A stretch of 64,000 nt of DNA from Neorhizobium galegae (GTDB taxonomy: Bacteria > Pseudomonadota > Alphaproteobacteria > Rhizobiales > Rhizobiaceae), in contig NZ_JAGIPH010000006.1 of NCBI RefSeq assembly GCF_017877135.1, positions 62,001-126,000 on the forward strand, read 5' to 3'. This document shows, one piece after another, positions 24,755 through 33,292 of this stretch. The first letter of the stretch is position 1. Every line of letters starts with the position of its first letter. The translations under genes were made by a program, and so were the position numbers. The notes under the pieces were generated by a model. The model did not search any database. It saw nothing but the letters and a program-made list of their open reading frames with translations, and was not told the DNA's origin.

Positions 24755-25530
24755 GGGTGGACGCCGACAACCTGTCGCTTGCAAGCAGCGGCCACATGCT
24801 GGTGCGCGACGTCTCCTTCACGGTCGCATCCGGCGAATTCTTCGGCATTATCGGGCCGAACGGATCGGGCAAGACGAGCCTCATCTCCATGCTCTGCGGG
24901 TTGCGCAAGCCGCGCACGGGCACCGTTTCGCTGGATGGAGAGCCGCTTGCCGGCCTTGCCCGGCGCGCGCTCGCCCGCCGTCTGGCCCTGGTGGAGCAGC
25001 AGGCCGACACCTCCGAGCGCATGACGGCCCGCCAGGCGGTGGAGCTTGGCCGCACGCCCTATCTCGGGCTGTCTTCGCCCTGGTCAGGACTGGACGACGC
25101 CATCGTCGATGCGGCAATGGGAAATGTCGGCATGGCGCATCTTTCGGGGCGCCAGTGGCATACGCTGTCGGGCGGCGAGCGCCAGCGCCTGCATATCGCC
25201 CGGGCGCTTGCCCAGGCGCCGAAAGTGCTGGTGCTGGACGAACCGACGAACCATCTCGATATCGGCCACCAAATCGGCCTGCTCGATCTCGTGCGTCATC
25301 TGGATCTGACGGTGATCGCCGCCCTCCACGACCTCAACCATGCCGCCATGTTCTGCGACCGGATTGCCGTGATGAAGGCCGGCCGCCTTGTCGCCCTTGG
25401 CCGACCGGCCGAGGTGCTGACGACACGGCTCATCCGGGATGTGTTCGACGTGGAGGCGGTGGTGGACGCCGCAGAGGGCGGCACCTGCTCGATCCGCTTT
25501 GCACCGGCGCGGCGGATGGCGGCCGAATGA
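24751..25530 (+). CDS. ABC transporter ATP-binding protein, FecE/BtuD type
   Basis: The 259-residue protein starts at a GTG overlapping the permease stop. Walker A is GPNGSGKTS, the signature is LSGGERQRLHIARAL and Walker B is VLVLDEPTNHLD. It completes the SBP-permease-ATPase set. A longer frame extends upstream through the permease gene but is only the shadow frame. Confidence 0.92.
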   Translation: MRVDADNLSLASSGHMLVRDVSFTVASGEFFGIIGPNGSGKTSLISMLCGLRKPRTGTVSLDGEPLAGLARRALARRLALVEQQADTSERMTARQAVELGRTPYLGLSSPWSGLDDAIVDAAMGNVGMAHLSGRQWHTLSGGERQRLHIARALAQAPKVLVLDEPTNHLDIGHQIGLLDLVRHLDLTVIAALHDLNHAAMFCDRIAVMKAGRLVALGRPAEVLTTRLIRDVFDVEAVVDAAEGGTCSIRFAPARRMAAE

Positions 25531-25567
25531 GGCGCTGATCCAGCCTCATCAAGCGCTCATCTCAAGG

Positions 25568-25592
25568 CCGGGGCAGGTGTCCCCTCCCCCGG
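25568..25592. terminator. GC-rich hairpin between convergent genes
   Basis: CCGGGG and CCCCGG arms with a 13-base loop lie between the ends of the ABC operon and the peroxiredoxin gene. There is no U-tract, so this is at most a weak bidirectional terminator. Confidence 0.3.
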
Positions 25593-25608
25593 CATGTTCG
25601 CAATGTTA

Positions 25609-26268
25609 TCAGGCGGCCGGCTGCTTGGTCTTGCGCAGATAGGGCAGAACCGTATCGAAGGCGCCGAAGCGGGCAATCGCATCCTCGTTGGAAACGGCCG
25701 CCGTGATGATGACGTCTTCGCCCGGCTGCCAGTTGGCCGGCGTCGCCACCTGATGCTTGGCCGTCAGCTGGATGGAATCGATGGCGCGCAGGATCTCGTG
25801 GAAGTTGCGGCCGGTGGTCATCGGGTAGGTGAGGATCAGCTTGATCTTCTTGTCCGGGCCGATGACATAGACGGAACGCACGGTGGCATTGTCGGCCGGC
25901 GTGCGGCCTTCCGAGCTTTCGCCCGCACCCGCCGGCAGCATGTCGTAAAGCTTGGCGACCTTCAGGTCCTTGTCGCCGATCAGCGGATATTCCACGTCAT
26001 AGCCGGTTGCCGTGCGAATATCGTCCTTCCACTTGCCGTGGCTTTCGACCGGATCGACCGAAATGCCGATGATCTTGACGCCACGCTTCTGGAACTCGCC
26101 TTCAAGGCCGGCCATGGTGCCAAGCTCTGTGGTGCAGACGGGCGTGAAATTCTTCGGATGCGAGAAGAGAACCGCCCAGCCATTGCCGATCCATTCGTGG
26201 AAATTGAGCGGGCCAACCGTGGTCTCGGCGGTGAAGTCCGGGGCGATGTCGTTGATGCGCAGAGACAA
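25609..26268 (-). CDS. Peroxiredoxin, 1-Cys (Prx6) type
   Basis: This 219-residue thiol peroxidase reduces hydrogen peroxide and organic peroxides in the cytoplasm. The peroxidatic Cys is in NFTPVCTTELG near residue 46. The Prx6-type C-terminal part is present (GRNFHEILRAIDSIQL, then ATPANWQPGEDVI). No resolving Cys is evident. The frame continues upstream without an ATG in good context. A TTG start at 26268 fits, because GGAGG lies 7 bases before it and the protein then starts at the usual family position. It is divergent from a MarR gene. Confidence 0.9.
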   Translation of the reverse strand: MSLRINDIAPDFTAETTVGPLNFHEWIGNGWAVLFSHPKNFTPVCTTELGTMAGLEGEFQKRGVKIIGISVDPVESHGKWKDDIRTATGYDVEYPLIGDKDLKVAKLYDMLPAGAGESSEGRTPADNATVRSVYVIGPDKKIKLILTYPMTTGRNFHEILRAIDSIQLTAKHQVATPANWQPGEDVIITAAVSNEDAIARFGAFDTVLPYLRKTKQPAA

Positions 26269-26526
26269 GGGAAATCCTCCATGAGAGTGAAAACAGGTTG
26301 CGCTCAAGATAGGCTGATTTTTACGGCAGACGAGAGAGTCTGTTGCGGCAAAACGTCCAAGCTTGCAAATCCATTCTCTTTTTGCCGATAAATCCCCCGA
26401 CCCGCTGCAGCCTGCCACACGCGCCCTGTCTCGGCGGCTGCCGATCTTACGCCGGCAGACCTTTGACAATTAAAATACCTCTCCTTACAGCTTTTGGTCA
26501 CAGAAGCGCCGAGGGGACGCCTGCGC

Positions 26527-27033
26527 ATGACGGAACCGGATGATACCAGCATGGATCTTGAAATCACCACGCATGCCCGCTCCAAGCCGGAGACGCGGCT
26601 GTGGCTGCGCATGCTGTCCACGACCAAGCTGATCTCCACCGAAATCCGCAAGCGCCTGCGCGCCGAATTTGGCGCGACGCTGCCGCAGTTCGACCTCATG
26701 GCGCAGCTCTACCGCGAAAAGGAAGGCCTGCGGCTGGGCGAGCTGTCGCGCCGCACGATGGTGACCAACGGCAATATCACCGGCCTTGTTGAGCGGCTGG
26801 AAGCCGATGGCCTGGTGATCCGCGAAACCCCGACCGACGACCGGCGCGTCACCGTTGCCCGGCTGACCGAGGCCGGCATTTCAACCTTTTCCGCCATGGC
26901 CGAGGCGCATGAAGGCTGGCTGCGCGACCTGATGGGCGATGTCGACGAGGCGATGATCGCAGCCCTCTGGCAGGATATCGGCTGCGTCAAGACCTCTGCC
27001 GCAAACCACCTCTCGGGCCCTGCCGACCCTTGA
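26527..27033 (+). CDS. MarR-family transcriptional regulator
   Basis: This 168-residue protein has the winged helix: LGELSRRTMVTNGNITGLVE as the helix-turn-helix and RETPTDDRRVTVARLT as the wing. Start codons at 26527 and 26551 are both possible; 26527 is chosen for its upstream GAGGGG. It is divergent from the peroxiredoxin gene (258 bases), so it could respond to oxidants or aromatic compounds. One Cys lies near the C-terminus. The target is unproven. Confidence 0.82.
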   Translation: MTEPDDTSMDLEITTHARSKPETRLWLRMLSTTKLISTEIRKRLRAEFGATLPQFDLMAQLYREKEGLRLGELSRRTMVTNGNITGLVERLEADGLVIRETPTDDRRVTVARLTEAGISTFSAMAEAHEGWLRDLMGDVDEAMIAALWQDIGCVKTSAANHLSGPADP

Positions 27034-27179
27034 AGCGCGTCCATGCTGCACTTGCGAAGCAAGGGAGGATGGACAATACAGGATAAAGAGCCCATTGCCG
27101 CTGTCCCTGCCCGGCAGGTGATCGCTGCGCGATGCGCCGCGGACCCGTTCCAGACCATGCCCCAGGGAGACGCCAGACC

Positions 27180-28121
27180 GTGACGACCGACCTCCAGGCC
27201 ATCATCGAGGACATCCATAGAGCGCTTGTGCCGCGCACCGGCGAAGGCAAGGCGGCCGACTACATCCCCGAACTTGCCAATGTCGATCCGAAGAAATTCG
27301 GCATTGCCATCATCGACCTTGAGGGCCGCGTGTTCAAGGTGGGCGATTGCGACGAGGCCTTCTCCATCCAGAGCATATCCAAGGTGTTTACGCTGACGCT
27401 GGCGCTTGGCAAGCACGGCGAGACCACCTGGAACCGCGTCGGGCGCGAACCGTCCGGCTCGGCGTTCAACTCCATCGTCCAGCTCGAACACGAGAACGGC
27501 AAGCCGCGCAATCCCTTCATCAATGCCGGCGCCATTGCCATTTCCGACCTCGTGATGGCCGGTCATACGCCGCGCGAGGCGATCGGCGAGATCGTCCGCT
27601 TCGTGCAGTATCTCGCCGATGACACAACGATCGCCATCGATCCGGCCGTGGCGCGTTCGGAAGCCTCGACCGGCTTTCGCAACATCGCGCTTGCCAATTT
27701 CATGAAGTCCTTCGGCAAGCTCACCCATCCGGTCGATCATGTGCTCGGCGTCTATTTTCACCAGTGCGCGCTCGCCATGAGCTGCGTGCAGCTCGCCCGC
27801 GCCGGCCTGTTTCTGGCGGCAAACGGCAAGAACCCGCTCTCGGGCCACACGGTCGTGTCCAGCCAGCGGGCGCGGCGCATCAATGCGCTGATGCTGACCT
27901 GCGGCCATTATGACGGGTCCGGCGATTTCGCCTATCATGTCGGCCTGCCGGGAAAGAGCGGTGTCGGCGGCGGCATTCTGGCGGTCGCCCCCGGCCGCGC
28001 CTCGGTTGCCGTCTGGTCTCCGGGCCTGAATGGCAATGGAAATTCACTGATCGGGTCGCTGGCGCTCGAAATGCTGGCGACGAAAACCGGCTGGTCGGTG
28101 TTCGGGGCGCCGTCCTCCTGA
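27180..28121 (+). CDS. glsA: Glutaminase
   Basis: This 313-residue enzyme hydrolyses glutamine to glutamate and ammonia. It is of the beta-lactamase-like glutaminase family, with the Ser-x-x-Lys pair in SIQSISKVF near residue 67, NPFINAGAI, and [12 protein letters not shown] near 260. Length matches bacterial GlsA (about 308). The GTG start at 27180 is preceded by AGGGAG. It stands alone and adds to the nitrogen-release genes of the window. Confidence 0.93.
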   Translation: MTTDLQAIIEDIHRALVPRTGEGKAADYIPELANVDPKKFGIAIIDLEGRVFKVGDCDEAFSIQSISKVFTLTLALGKHGETTWNRVGREPSGSAFNSIVQLEHENGKPRNPFINAGAIAISDLVMAGHTPREAIGEIVRFVQYLADDTTIAIDPAVARSEASTGFRNIALANFMKSFGKLTHPVDHVLGVYFHQCALAMSCVQLARAGLFLAANGKNPLSGHTVVSSQRARRINALMLTCGHYDGSGDFAYHVGLPGKSGVGGGILAVAPGRASVAVWSPGLNGNGNSLIGSLALEMLATKTGWSVFGAPSS

Positions 28122-28334
28122 CCCCGGGGCGGCACGGGAACGACCCTCGGCCAAAAATAATATTTTACAGTTGTTGCCTTTTGCGGCTTGTGACACACTT
28201 TCACTTTCAAGTGATTTTGAAGGTTGTGTGAGGCGTTGGACGATCGCGGTGGTCTGGTTTCAGACGCGCGCGCATGGCCTTGAATGCCTCGTTATTTTTG
28301 GAGATCATCCCCCTTCTCCCAGGGAGATGCGGCA

Positions 28335-28364
28335 ACGGGAGAGACGTTCCGGCGTCTCTCCCGT
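28335..28364 (+). terminator. Strong 12-bp hairpin in the glsA / ammonia-lyase gap
   Basis: A perfect 12-base stem (ACGGGAGAGACG with CGTCTCTCCCGT) and TTCCGG hexaloop is followed by ATTATTTT. It lies 214 bases after the glsA stop, far for a simple glsA terminator. It could end a small RNA transcribed from 28150-28330, where an AT-rich promoter-like stretch and the inverted repeat TCACTT-TC-AAGTGA (28201-28214) lie. The rest of the 400-base gap shows no gene. Confidence 0.55.
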
Positions 28365-28521
28365 ATTATTTTGCGCCACCCGCGCCGGCGCGGGCAGACT
28401 GCCGTCCTGCCTGCCCGCCATTTCGAGAACGATCCGCCTTGCCGAACGGTTCATCGGCCCGTAATCCTGCTGCGTCCGCCAAAGCGGGCAAGAGCTGAAT
28501 TCGCATCACGCAGGAACGGAC

Positions 28522-29502
28522 ATGACAGATATCACGATGATCGAGGCGGCACGGGCCCGCATCGGCAACCGCGCGCGCGCAACGCCGCTTCTCTCCTCGC
28601 CGTTCCTGGATGAGATCGCCGGACGAAAGGTCTTCGTGAAGCCGGAATGCCTGCAGCACACCGGGTCGTTCAAGTTCCGCGGCGCCTGGTCGGCCGTGTC
28701 TGCACTTGCGCCTGAGGTCCGCGCGCGCGGCGTCATCGCCTTTTCCTCCGGCAACCATGCGCAAGGGGTTGCCCTCGCCGCGCGCATGCACGGCACTGCC
28801 GCCGTCATCATCATGCCGGCGGATGCACCGAAATTGAAGATCGAGAACACACGCGCCTTCGGCGCCGAGGTGGTGCTTTATGATCGCGAAAACGAAGATC
28901 GCGACGAGATCGGCGCGCATCTGGCAACGACCCGCGGGCTGACGCTGATCCGGCCCTTCGACGACCCGCAGGTGATTGCCGGCCAGGGCACGGTCGGGCT
29001 GGAAATCGCCGCACAGGCAAGGCAGGAGGGCATCGAGAAGGCGGATGTCATCGTCTGCTGCGGCGGTGGCGGGCTGATCGCCGGCGTGGCGCTGGCGCTT
29101 GAGGCGCACGCCCCGGGTCTTCGAGCCCGCCCGGCCGAGCCCGAAGGTTTTGACGATACGGCCCGGTCGCTCCAAAGCGGCCGGATCGAGCGCAACGCGC
29201 GCCTCGGCGGTTCGGTCTGCGATGCGATCGTGACGCCGCAACCCGGCAACATCACCTTCCCGATCAATGCGCGCCTTTGCGGCCCCGGCCTTGCGGTCAG
29301 CGAGGAGGAAGCGCTGCAGGCCATGATCCTTGCCCATAACCGGCTGAAGATCGTGGTGGAGCCGGGTGGTGTCGTGGCGCTGGCGGCTGCTCTCTTTCGA
29401 AAGGAAGAGATCGAAGGCGACAGCGTGATTGCCGTCTGCACCGGCGGCAATGTCGATCCGGAGGTATTTTCCGCCGCCCTGTCGCGCTACAGCCATGTCT
29501 AG
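28522..29502 (+). CDS. Threonine/serine dehydratase-like PLP ammonia-lyase
   Basis: This 326-residue fold-type II PLP enzyme has the Schiff-base Lys in TGSFKFRGA (about residue 52), the substrate loop SSGNHAQG, the glycine loop CCGGGGLIAG and the C-terminal CTGGNVD. It lacks the regulatory ACT domain of biosynthetic IlvA, so it is a catabolic-type enzyme. Candidates are threonine/serine ammonia-lyase or 3-hydroxyaspartate ammonia-lyase, which give a 2-oxo acid and ammonia. AGGAA lies before the ATG. Confidence 0.87.
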   Translation: MTDITMIEAARARIGNRARATPLLSSPFLDEIAGRKVFVKPECLQHTGSFKFRGAWSAVSALAPEVRARGVIAFSSGNHAQGVALAARMHGTAAVIIMPADAPKLKIENTRAFGAEVVLYDRENEDRDEIGAHLATTRGLTLIRPFDDPQVIAGQGTVGLEIAAQARQEGIEKADVIVCCGGGGLIAGVALALEAHAPGLRARPAEPEGFDDTARSLQSGRIERNARLGGSVCDAIVTPQPGNITFPINARLCGPGLAVSEEEALQAMILAHNRLKIVVEPGGVVALAAALFRKEEIEGDSVIAVCTGGNVDPEVFSAALSRYSHV

Positions 29503-29538
29503 TTGAAGTATCAGCCGGCAAAAATCCGATGGAAACCG

Positions 29539-29597
29539 CTAAAATAACTGCAACTGTTTTAGGAATCCGCTAGGATCGGCCGCAAATCAGCATTTGC
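29539..29597. promoter_or_regulatory. Inverted repeats upstream of the AtzF-like gene
   Basis: Two inverted repeats, CTAAAA...TTTTAG (29539-29562) and GCAAAT-CAGC-ATTTGC (29582-29597), lie 23-81 bases before the start codon. No sigma-54 element is seen here, unlike atzF at 2819 and the BMP operon. They are candidate operators for the nearby GntR regulator or another factor. Confidence 0.35.
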
Positions 29598-29619
29598 CAG
29601 ATCTTAAACGGGATTATCC

Positions 29620-31353
29620 ATGCGTTTAGCCGTCCGGTCGTCGTATTTTGCCGTGAGCCAAGTCGTTGCCGGGTTTTACGATTCGCTGGAGGCGTTGCGG
29701 GACCGTTCCGTCTTCATCTCGCTGAAGAAGCGCGAAATGGCGCTTGCCGAAGCACAAAGCCTCGAAGACGGCGATGGCAGCAGCAAGCCGCTCTATGGCA
29801 TGCTGTTTGCCGTCAAGGACAATATCGACGTCGCCGGCATGCCGACGACGGCCGGCTGTTCCGCCTTCTCCTATGCGGCCAAGCGCTCGGCAACCGTGGT
29901 CGAACGGCTGGAGGCGGCCGGCGCCATTCTCGTCGGCAAGACGAACATGGACCAATTCGCCACCGGGCTCGTCGGTGTGCGCTCGCCCTTCGGCATTCCC
30001 CAGAATGCGCTGCGGGCCGACCTCATTCCGGGCGGTTCAAGCTCCGGCTCGGCGGTCGCCGTGGCACGCGGTTACGTCGATTTTGCGCTGGGAACGGACG
30101 CGGCGGGCGCTGGGCGCGTGCCGGCGGGCATGAATGGCATCGTCGGGCTGAAGCCCACGCTTGGCCTTTTGCCATCGACAGGCGTCGTGCCCGCCTGTCG
30201 GACGCTCGAAAGCATCTCCGTCTTTGCCCGCGACGTGGATCTGGCCTTTCAGGTGATGAGCGTCTGCGCCGGCTTCGACCCGCAGGACCCCTTCTCCAAG
30301 CGCCTGCCGGAGCCGTCCATCGGCGCGGTGCCGCCGCGCCCGCGCATCGGCGTGCCGATCACCGCGCAGCGGCAGTTTTTTGGCGATGAGGCCTCGGAGA
30401 AGGCTTATGAGGCGGATCTTGAAAGCCTGAAGGGTCTGGGCGCGGAGATTGTCGAGATCGATTTCGAGCCGTTTCATGCCGCAGCCCGCCTGCTCTACGA
30501 AGGCCCCTGGCTTGCCGAACGCTATGTGGCGATCAAGGACCTGATCGAGCAGAACCCTTCAGCGCTGCTGCCGGTCACCTTGAGCATCATCAGCCAGGCG
30601 CGCAATCTCGGCGCCATCGAAGCCTTTGAGGCCTTCTACCAGCTGGCAAATCTCAAGCGCCACAGCGAACTGGTGCTGGAGGGGCTCGATTGCCTGGCTG
30701 TGCCGACCATTCCGCGCTTCTATACCATGTCGGATCTTGCCCGCGAGCCGGTGGTGTTCAATTCCAACCTCGGCGTCTACACCAACTTCGTCAACCTTCT
30801 GGATCTGGCGGCGATCACCGTGCCGGTCGGCATGCGCGAGGACAACCTGCCCTCCAGCCTCACCTTCATCGGACCGGCCGGAAGCGACGGGGCGCTGGCC
30901 GCCCTGGCCCGCATGGCCGGCGCCCATCAGCGTCCCGCCCATCCACCGCGCGCCGTGCGTGGCCGCATCGAGATTGCCATCTTCGGCCCCCTCCTCTCCG
31001 GCCTGCCGCGCAATGCCGAACTGAAGGCTATGGGCGCGAATTTTCTGCGCGCGACGCGCACCCGAGCCGACTACCGGCTGTTTGCCATTCCCGGAACCGT
31101 GCCGCCGCGGCCCGGCCTGCTGCCGGTTGCGCCGGGGCAAGGGTTTGGGATCGAGGCCGAAGTCTGGTCGCTCGAGCCCGCGGCCTTCGGGGCCTTCTGC
31201 GCCAATCTGCCAAGACCCTGCACCATGGGCACCGTGGCATTGGCCGATGGCACGGAAGCCAAGGGCTGCCTTGTCGATGCCGCCGCCGTCGAAGCGGCAA
31301 CCGACATCAGCGAGCATGGCAGCTGGCGCGCCTATCTGTCCGCCCGCCGATAG
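29620..31353 (+). CDS. AtzF-like protein lacking the catalytic serine
   Basis: This is a 577-residue paralogue of the allophanate hydrolase at 1014-2819, with both the amidase and C-terminal AtzF domains (DYRLFAIPG, then WRAYLSARR). Lys66 (FAVKDN) and cis-Ser140 (GGSSSGS) are conserved. The nucleophile position, 24 residues on, is Ala164 (DAAGAGR, GCT at 30109-30111) instead of Ser. The protein is therefore predicted to lack amidase activity unless it uses another residue. It may be a regulatory or structural pseudoenzyme, or keep only the C-terminal activity. It is convergent with the GntR gene, 18 bases away, at the end of the biuret-type locus. No frame damage is seen. Confidence 0.88.
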   Translation: MRLAVRSSYFAVSQVVAGFYDSLEALRDRSVFISLKKREMALAEAQSLEDGDGSSKPLYGMLFAVKDNIDVAGMPTTAGCSAFSYAAKRSATVVERLEAAGAILVGKTNMDQFATGLVGVRSPFGIPQNALRADLIPGGSSSGSAVAVARGYVDFALGTDAAGAGRVPAGMNGIVGLKPTLGLLPSTGVVPACRTLESISVFARDVDLAFQVMSVCAGFDPQDPFSKRLPEPSIGAVPPRPRIGVPITAQRQFFGDEASEKAYEADLESLKGLGAEIVEIDFEPFHAAARLLYEGPWLAERYVAIKDLIEQNPSALLPVTLSIISQARNLGAIEAFEAFYQLANLKRHSELVLEGLDCLAVPTIPRFYTMSDLAREPVVFNSNLGVYTNFVNLLDLAAITVPVGMREDNLPSSLTFIGPAGSDGALAALARMAGAHQRPAHPPRAVRGRIEIAIFGPLLSGLPRNAELKAMGANFLRATRTRADYRLFAIPGTVPPRPGLLPVAPGQGFGIEAEVWSLEPAAFGAFCANLPRPCTMGTVALADGTEAKGCLVDAAAVEAATDISEHGSWRAYLSARR

Positions 31354-31371
31354 TCCCCACCCACCGCGCCG

Positions 31372-32022
31372 TCAGCCGCCGATCAGCCTGTGATAGGCAT
31401 CCTCCACCTTGGTGATATGCTGGCGCATCATCTCTTCGGCCTGCGCCTGATTGCCGCGCAGGATGGCCTCGGCGATCAGCCCGTGCTCGGCATGCGAGCG
31501 GGCAAGGCGCCCGAGTGTCGAGAACTGCGCACGGCGAAACGGCTGCAGGCGCTGGCGCGTCGAATGGGTGATCTCATCGAGATAGGGATTGTGGCTGCCG
31601 CGATAGATGGCACTGTGGAACCGCTCATTGGCATGGATATAAGCGACGCGATCGCCGGCCGAGACAATCAGGGCCATTTCGCCATGCATCACATCCAGTT
31701 GGTCGCGTTCGGCGGCCGTCATGCGCTGCGCACTCAAGCCGGCACAGAGCGCTTCCAGATGCCCCATCAGCTCGAACATGCCGGCAAGCTTCTCGTCATC
31801 GGGCCTTGCCACCACGGTGCGGGTATGCGGCCGCTGTTCCACAAGGCCGCTTGCCGCCAGAAGCTTCAGCGCCTCGCGCACCGGCGTGCGTGACACGGCA
31901 AATTCCGCCGCAAGCTGCGTTTCATCGAGCACGGTTCCGGGGGCAAGCTCGCTGGTGATGATCCGCTCGGCCAGCTGCCGGCGGATATCCTCGCTCGATG
32001 TGCGCGGTGTCTTTTCTAGCAC
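31372..32022 (-). CDS. GntR-family regulator, FCD type
   Basis: This 216-residue protein has an N-terminal GntR winged helix (LAAEFAVSRTPVREALKLLA, about residues 37-56) and an all-helical FCD ligand domain (NERFHSAIYRGSHNPYLDE and a C-terminal HITKVEDA). The start is GTG. It is the last gene of the BMP/biuret-type operon or separately transcribed from the 113-base gap. It is the natural candidate to bind the ATTGCATACAA sites at 2926 and 39968, with a pathway intermediate as ligand. Confidence 0.87.
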   Translation of the reverse strand: MLEKTPRTSSEDIRRQLAERIITSELAPGTVLDETQLAAEFAVSRTPVREALKLLAASGLVEQRPHTRTVVARPDDEKLAGMFELMGHLEALCAGLSAQRMTAAERDQLDVMHGEMALIVSAGDRVAYIHANERFHSAIYRGSHNPYLDEITHSTRQRLQPFRRAQFSTLGRLARSHAEHGLIAEAILRGNQAQAEEMMRQHITKVEDAYHRLIGG

Positions 32023-32135
32023 GGCCTGCTCACTATCCCCGTCATGTCCTGTCTTCTCTCGTCCTTGCGCTTGTGCCGGATTCGCGCGCGCAATGCAGCG
32101 GAAAAGCGGGACATCATGCCGATATCAATCCGGCA

Positions 32136-32513
32136 TCACGCGGGCATCATGCTGACATGCGCCGCCGCTACCTTCCAGCCGTGCGGCGTGCGCACCCAGG
32201 TCTGCATCTGCCGCCCGATCGCCCCTGGAAAATCCGGCCGGTGAAACAGCGTGGAGGCGGTGGCGAAATCCCGCCCGTAGGTGGTGATCACCGTGCGCTC
32301 CAGCTTTCGCGTGAACGGCGCCTGCACGGCGCGAAACCCCTTCACCTCCTCAAATCCGTGCTGCACTTCGGACACCCCATAGCGCACCGTCACGGGGCTA
32401 TCGAGAAACAGCGACAGCAGCGTCTCGTTGTCATTGGCGAGAAGCGCCGTCTCGTACCGGGCAAAGATCTCCTCTACCTCCGCCCGTGTTTCGGGATGGT
32501 TGATCTCCATCAT
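32136..32513 (-). CDS. AtzH-like protein (DUF3225, SnoaL/NTF2 fold)
   Basis: This 125-residue protein has the NTF2-like pattern: an N-terminal helix FARYETALLANDNETLLSLF, RYGVSEVQHGFEEVKGFR, then a strand ending in VRTPHGWKVAAAHVSMM. This matches the DUF3225 family of AtzH. In Pseudomonas ADP, AtzH is an amidohydrolase that prevents dead-end carboxylated intermediates in cyanurate breakdown. Its place in an operon with biuret-hydrolase-like genes supports the same job here. Its start overlaps the preceding stop (TGATG). Confidence 0.75.
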   Translation of the reverse strand: MMEINHPETRAEVEEIFARYETALLANDNETLLSLFLDSPVTVRYGVSEVQHGFEEVKGFRAVQAPFTRKLERTVITTYGRDFATASTLFHRPDFPGAIGRQMQTWVRTPHGWKVAAAHVSMMPA

Positions 32514-33292
32514 CAGGCCTTCCTGCTGTTCATCATGCGTGATTTCAATTCGGTGAGAAACGGAATGTTTTCAAACTGGTCCGGGCGCACCCGGTCCCAG
32601 TCGACACCTGGCGGACGCGGCTGGCGGTTGCCGGTGACGATCAGTTCGCCTTCCGTCGCCACCAGGTCGAGCGGGGAATCATGGCTTTCGATCACCACGT
32701 CTTTGGCCTCCACCAGCTGCACCGAATGCACGGTGGTTGCGAGCGGCGTCTCATCGCCGATAATGCCCATCTCGCGAAAGATGGCCGTTTCCAGATCGGC
32801 AAAGCCCGCCCCCTTGCCGGTGCGTCCGCCCTCGCGCGACACGGCAACGGAGCCAACGACGCAGAAATCCAGCGGCTCGATCTCCTCAAAGCCGATCCGC
32901 TCGCCATGCTCGACAAAGCCTTGCGACACCGCAGCCAATTCGAAGGAAATGCCCTTTTCCGTCAGCTTTTGCGGATCGAGCCGCAGATAGGGGAATTCCC
33001 GGGTGAGATAGGGCACCGGCGCATAGACCGTCTTGCCTTCATAGAGCGCGCGCAGCCGGATCGGGATCTGCGGCGCATCCGGATTGGTTTTCACCGTGCG
33101 CGCCGCCCGCCATGCCGGTGTCTGCGACAGGAGATAGGCGGCGCGATCGGCGCCGACGAAATTCGGGATCATGCTCCAGGCGGGGCCGATGGCGACGCCC
33201 CTTTCTTCAAGTGCGGCCCAGATGCGGTTGCGCACACGGTCTTTTCCCGTATTGCGTCCGGCCCATCGGCCGCGGCCTGCGACATCAGGCAT
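32513..33292 (-). CDS. 5-formyltetrahydrofolate cyclo-ligase-like (MTHFSD-type) protein
   Basis: This 259-residue protein has the 5-FCL fold with the motif [14 protein letters not shown], as in MTHFSD-type relatives, instead of the GYGGGYYDR of true 5-FCL. Early segments such as [16 protein letters not shown] and a basic N-terminus are also family-like. Its reaction is not established. It overlaps the hydrolase gene upstream by 8 bases and the AtzH-like gene downstream by 1, so it belongs to the nitrogen-compound pathway rather than to folate salvage. Confidence 0.75.
   Translation of the reverse strand: MPDVAGRGRWAGRNTGKDRVRNRIWAALEERGVAIGPAWSMIPNFVGADRAAYLLSQTPAWRAARTVKTNPDAPQIPIRLRALYEGKTVYAPVPYLTREFPYLRLDPQKLTEKGISFELAAVSQGFVEHGERIGFEEIEPLDFCVVGSVAVSREGGRTGKGAGFADLETAIFREMGIIGDETPLATTVHSVQLVEAKDVVIESHDSPLDLVATEGELIVTGNRQPRPPGVDWDRVRPDQFENIPFLTELKSRMMNSRKA

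Noticed and set aside
23701-25530. 609-codon frame suggesting a permease-ATPase fusion
   Set aside because: The first 350 codons are the wrong frame of the FecCD-type permease. The ATPase starts at GTG 24751.
29503-29619. Sigma-54 promoter before the AtzF-like gene
   Set aside because: No GG-N10-GC arrangement with acceptable flanks was found, in contrast to the sites at 2862 and 39828.
29620-31353. Pseudogene status for the AtzF-like gene
   Set aside because: The frame is intact over both domains and codon use is normal; only the nucleophile residue differs, so it is kept as a gene with altered function.
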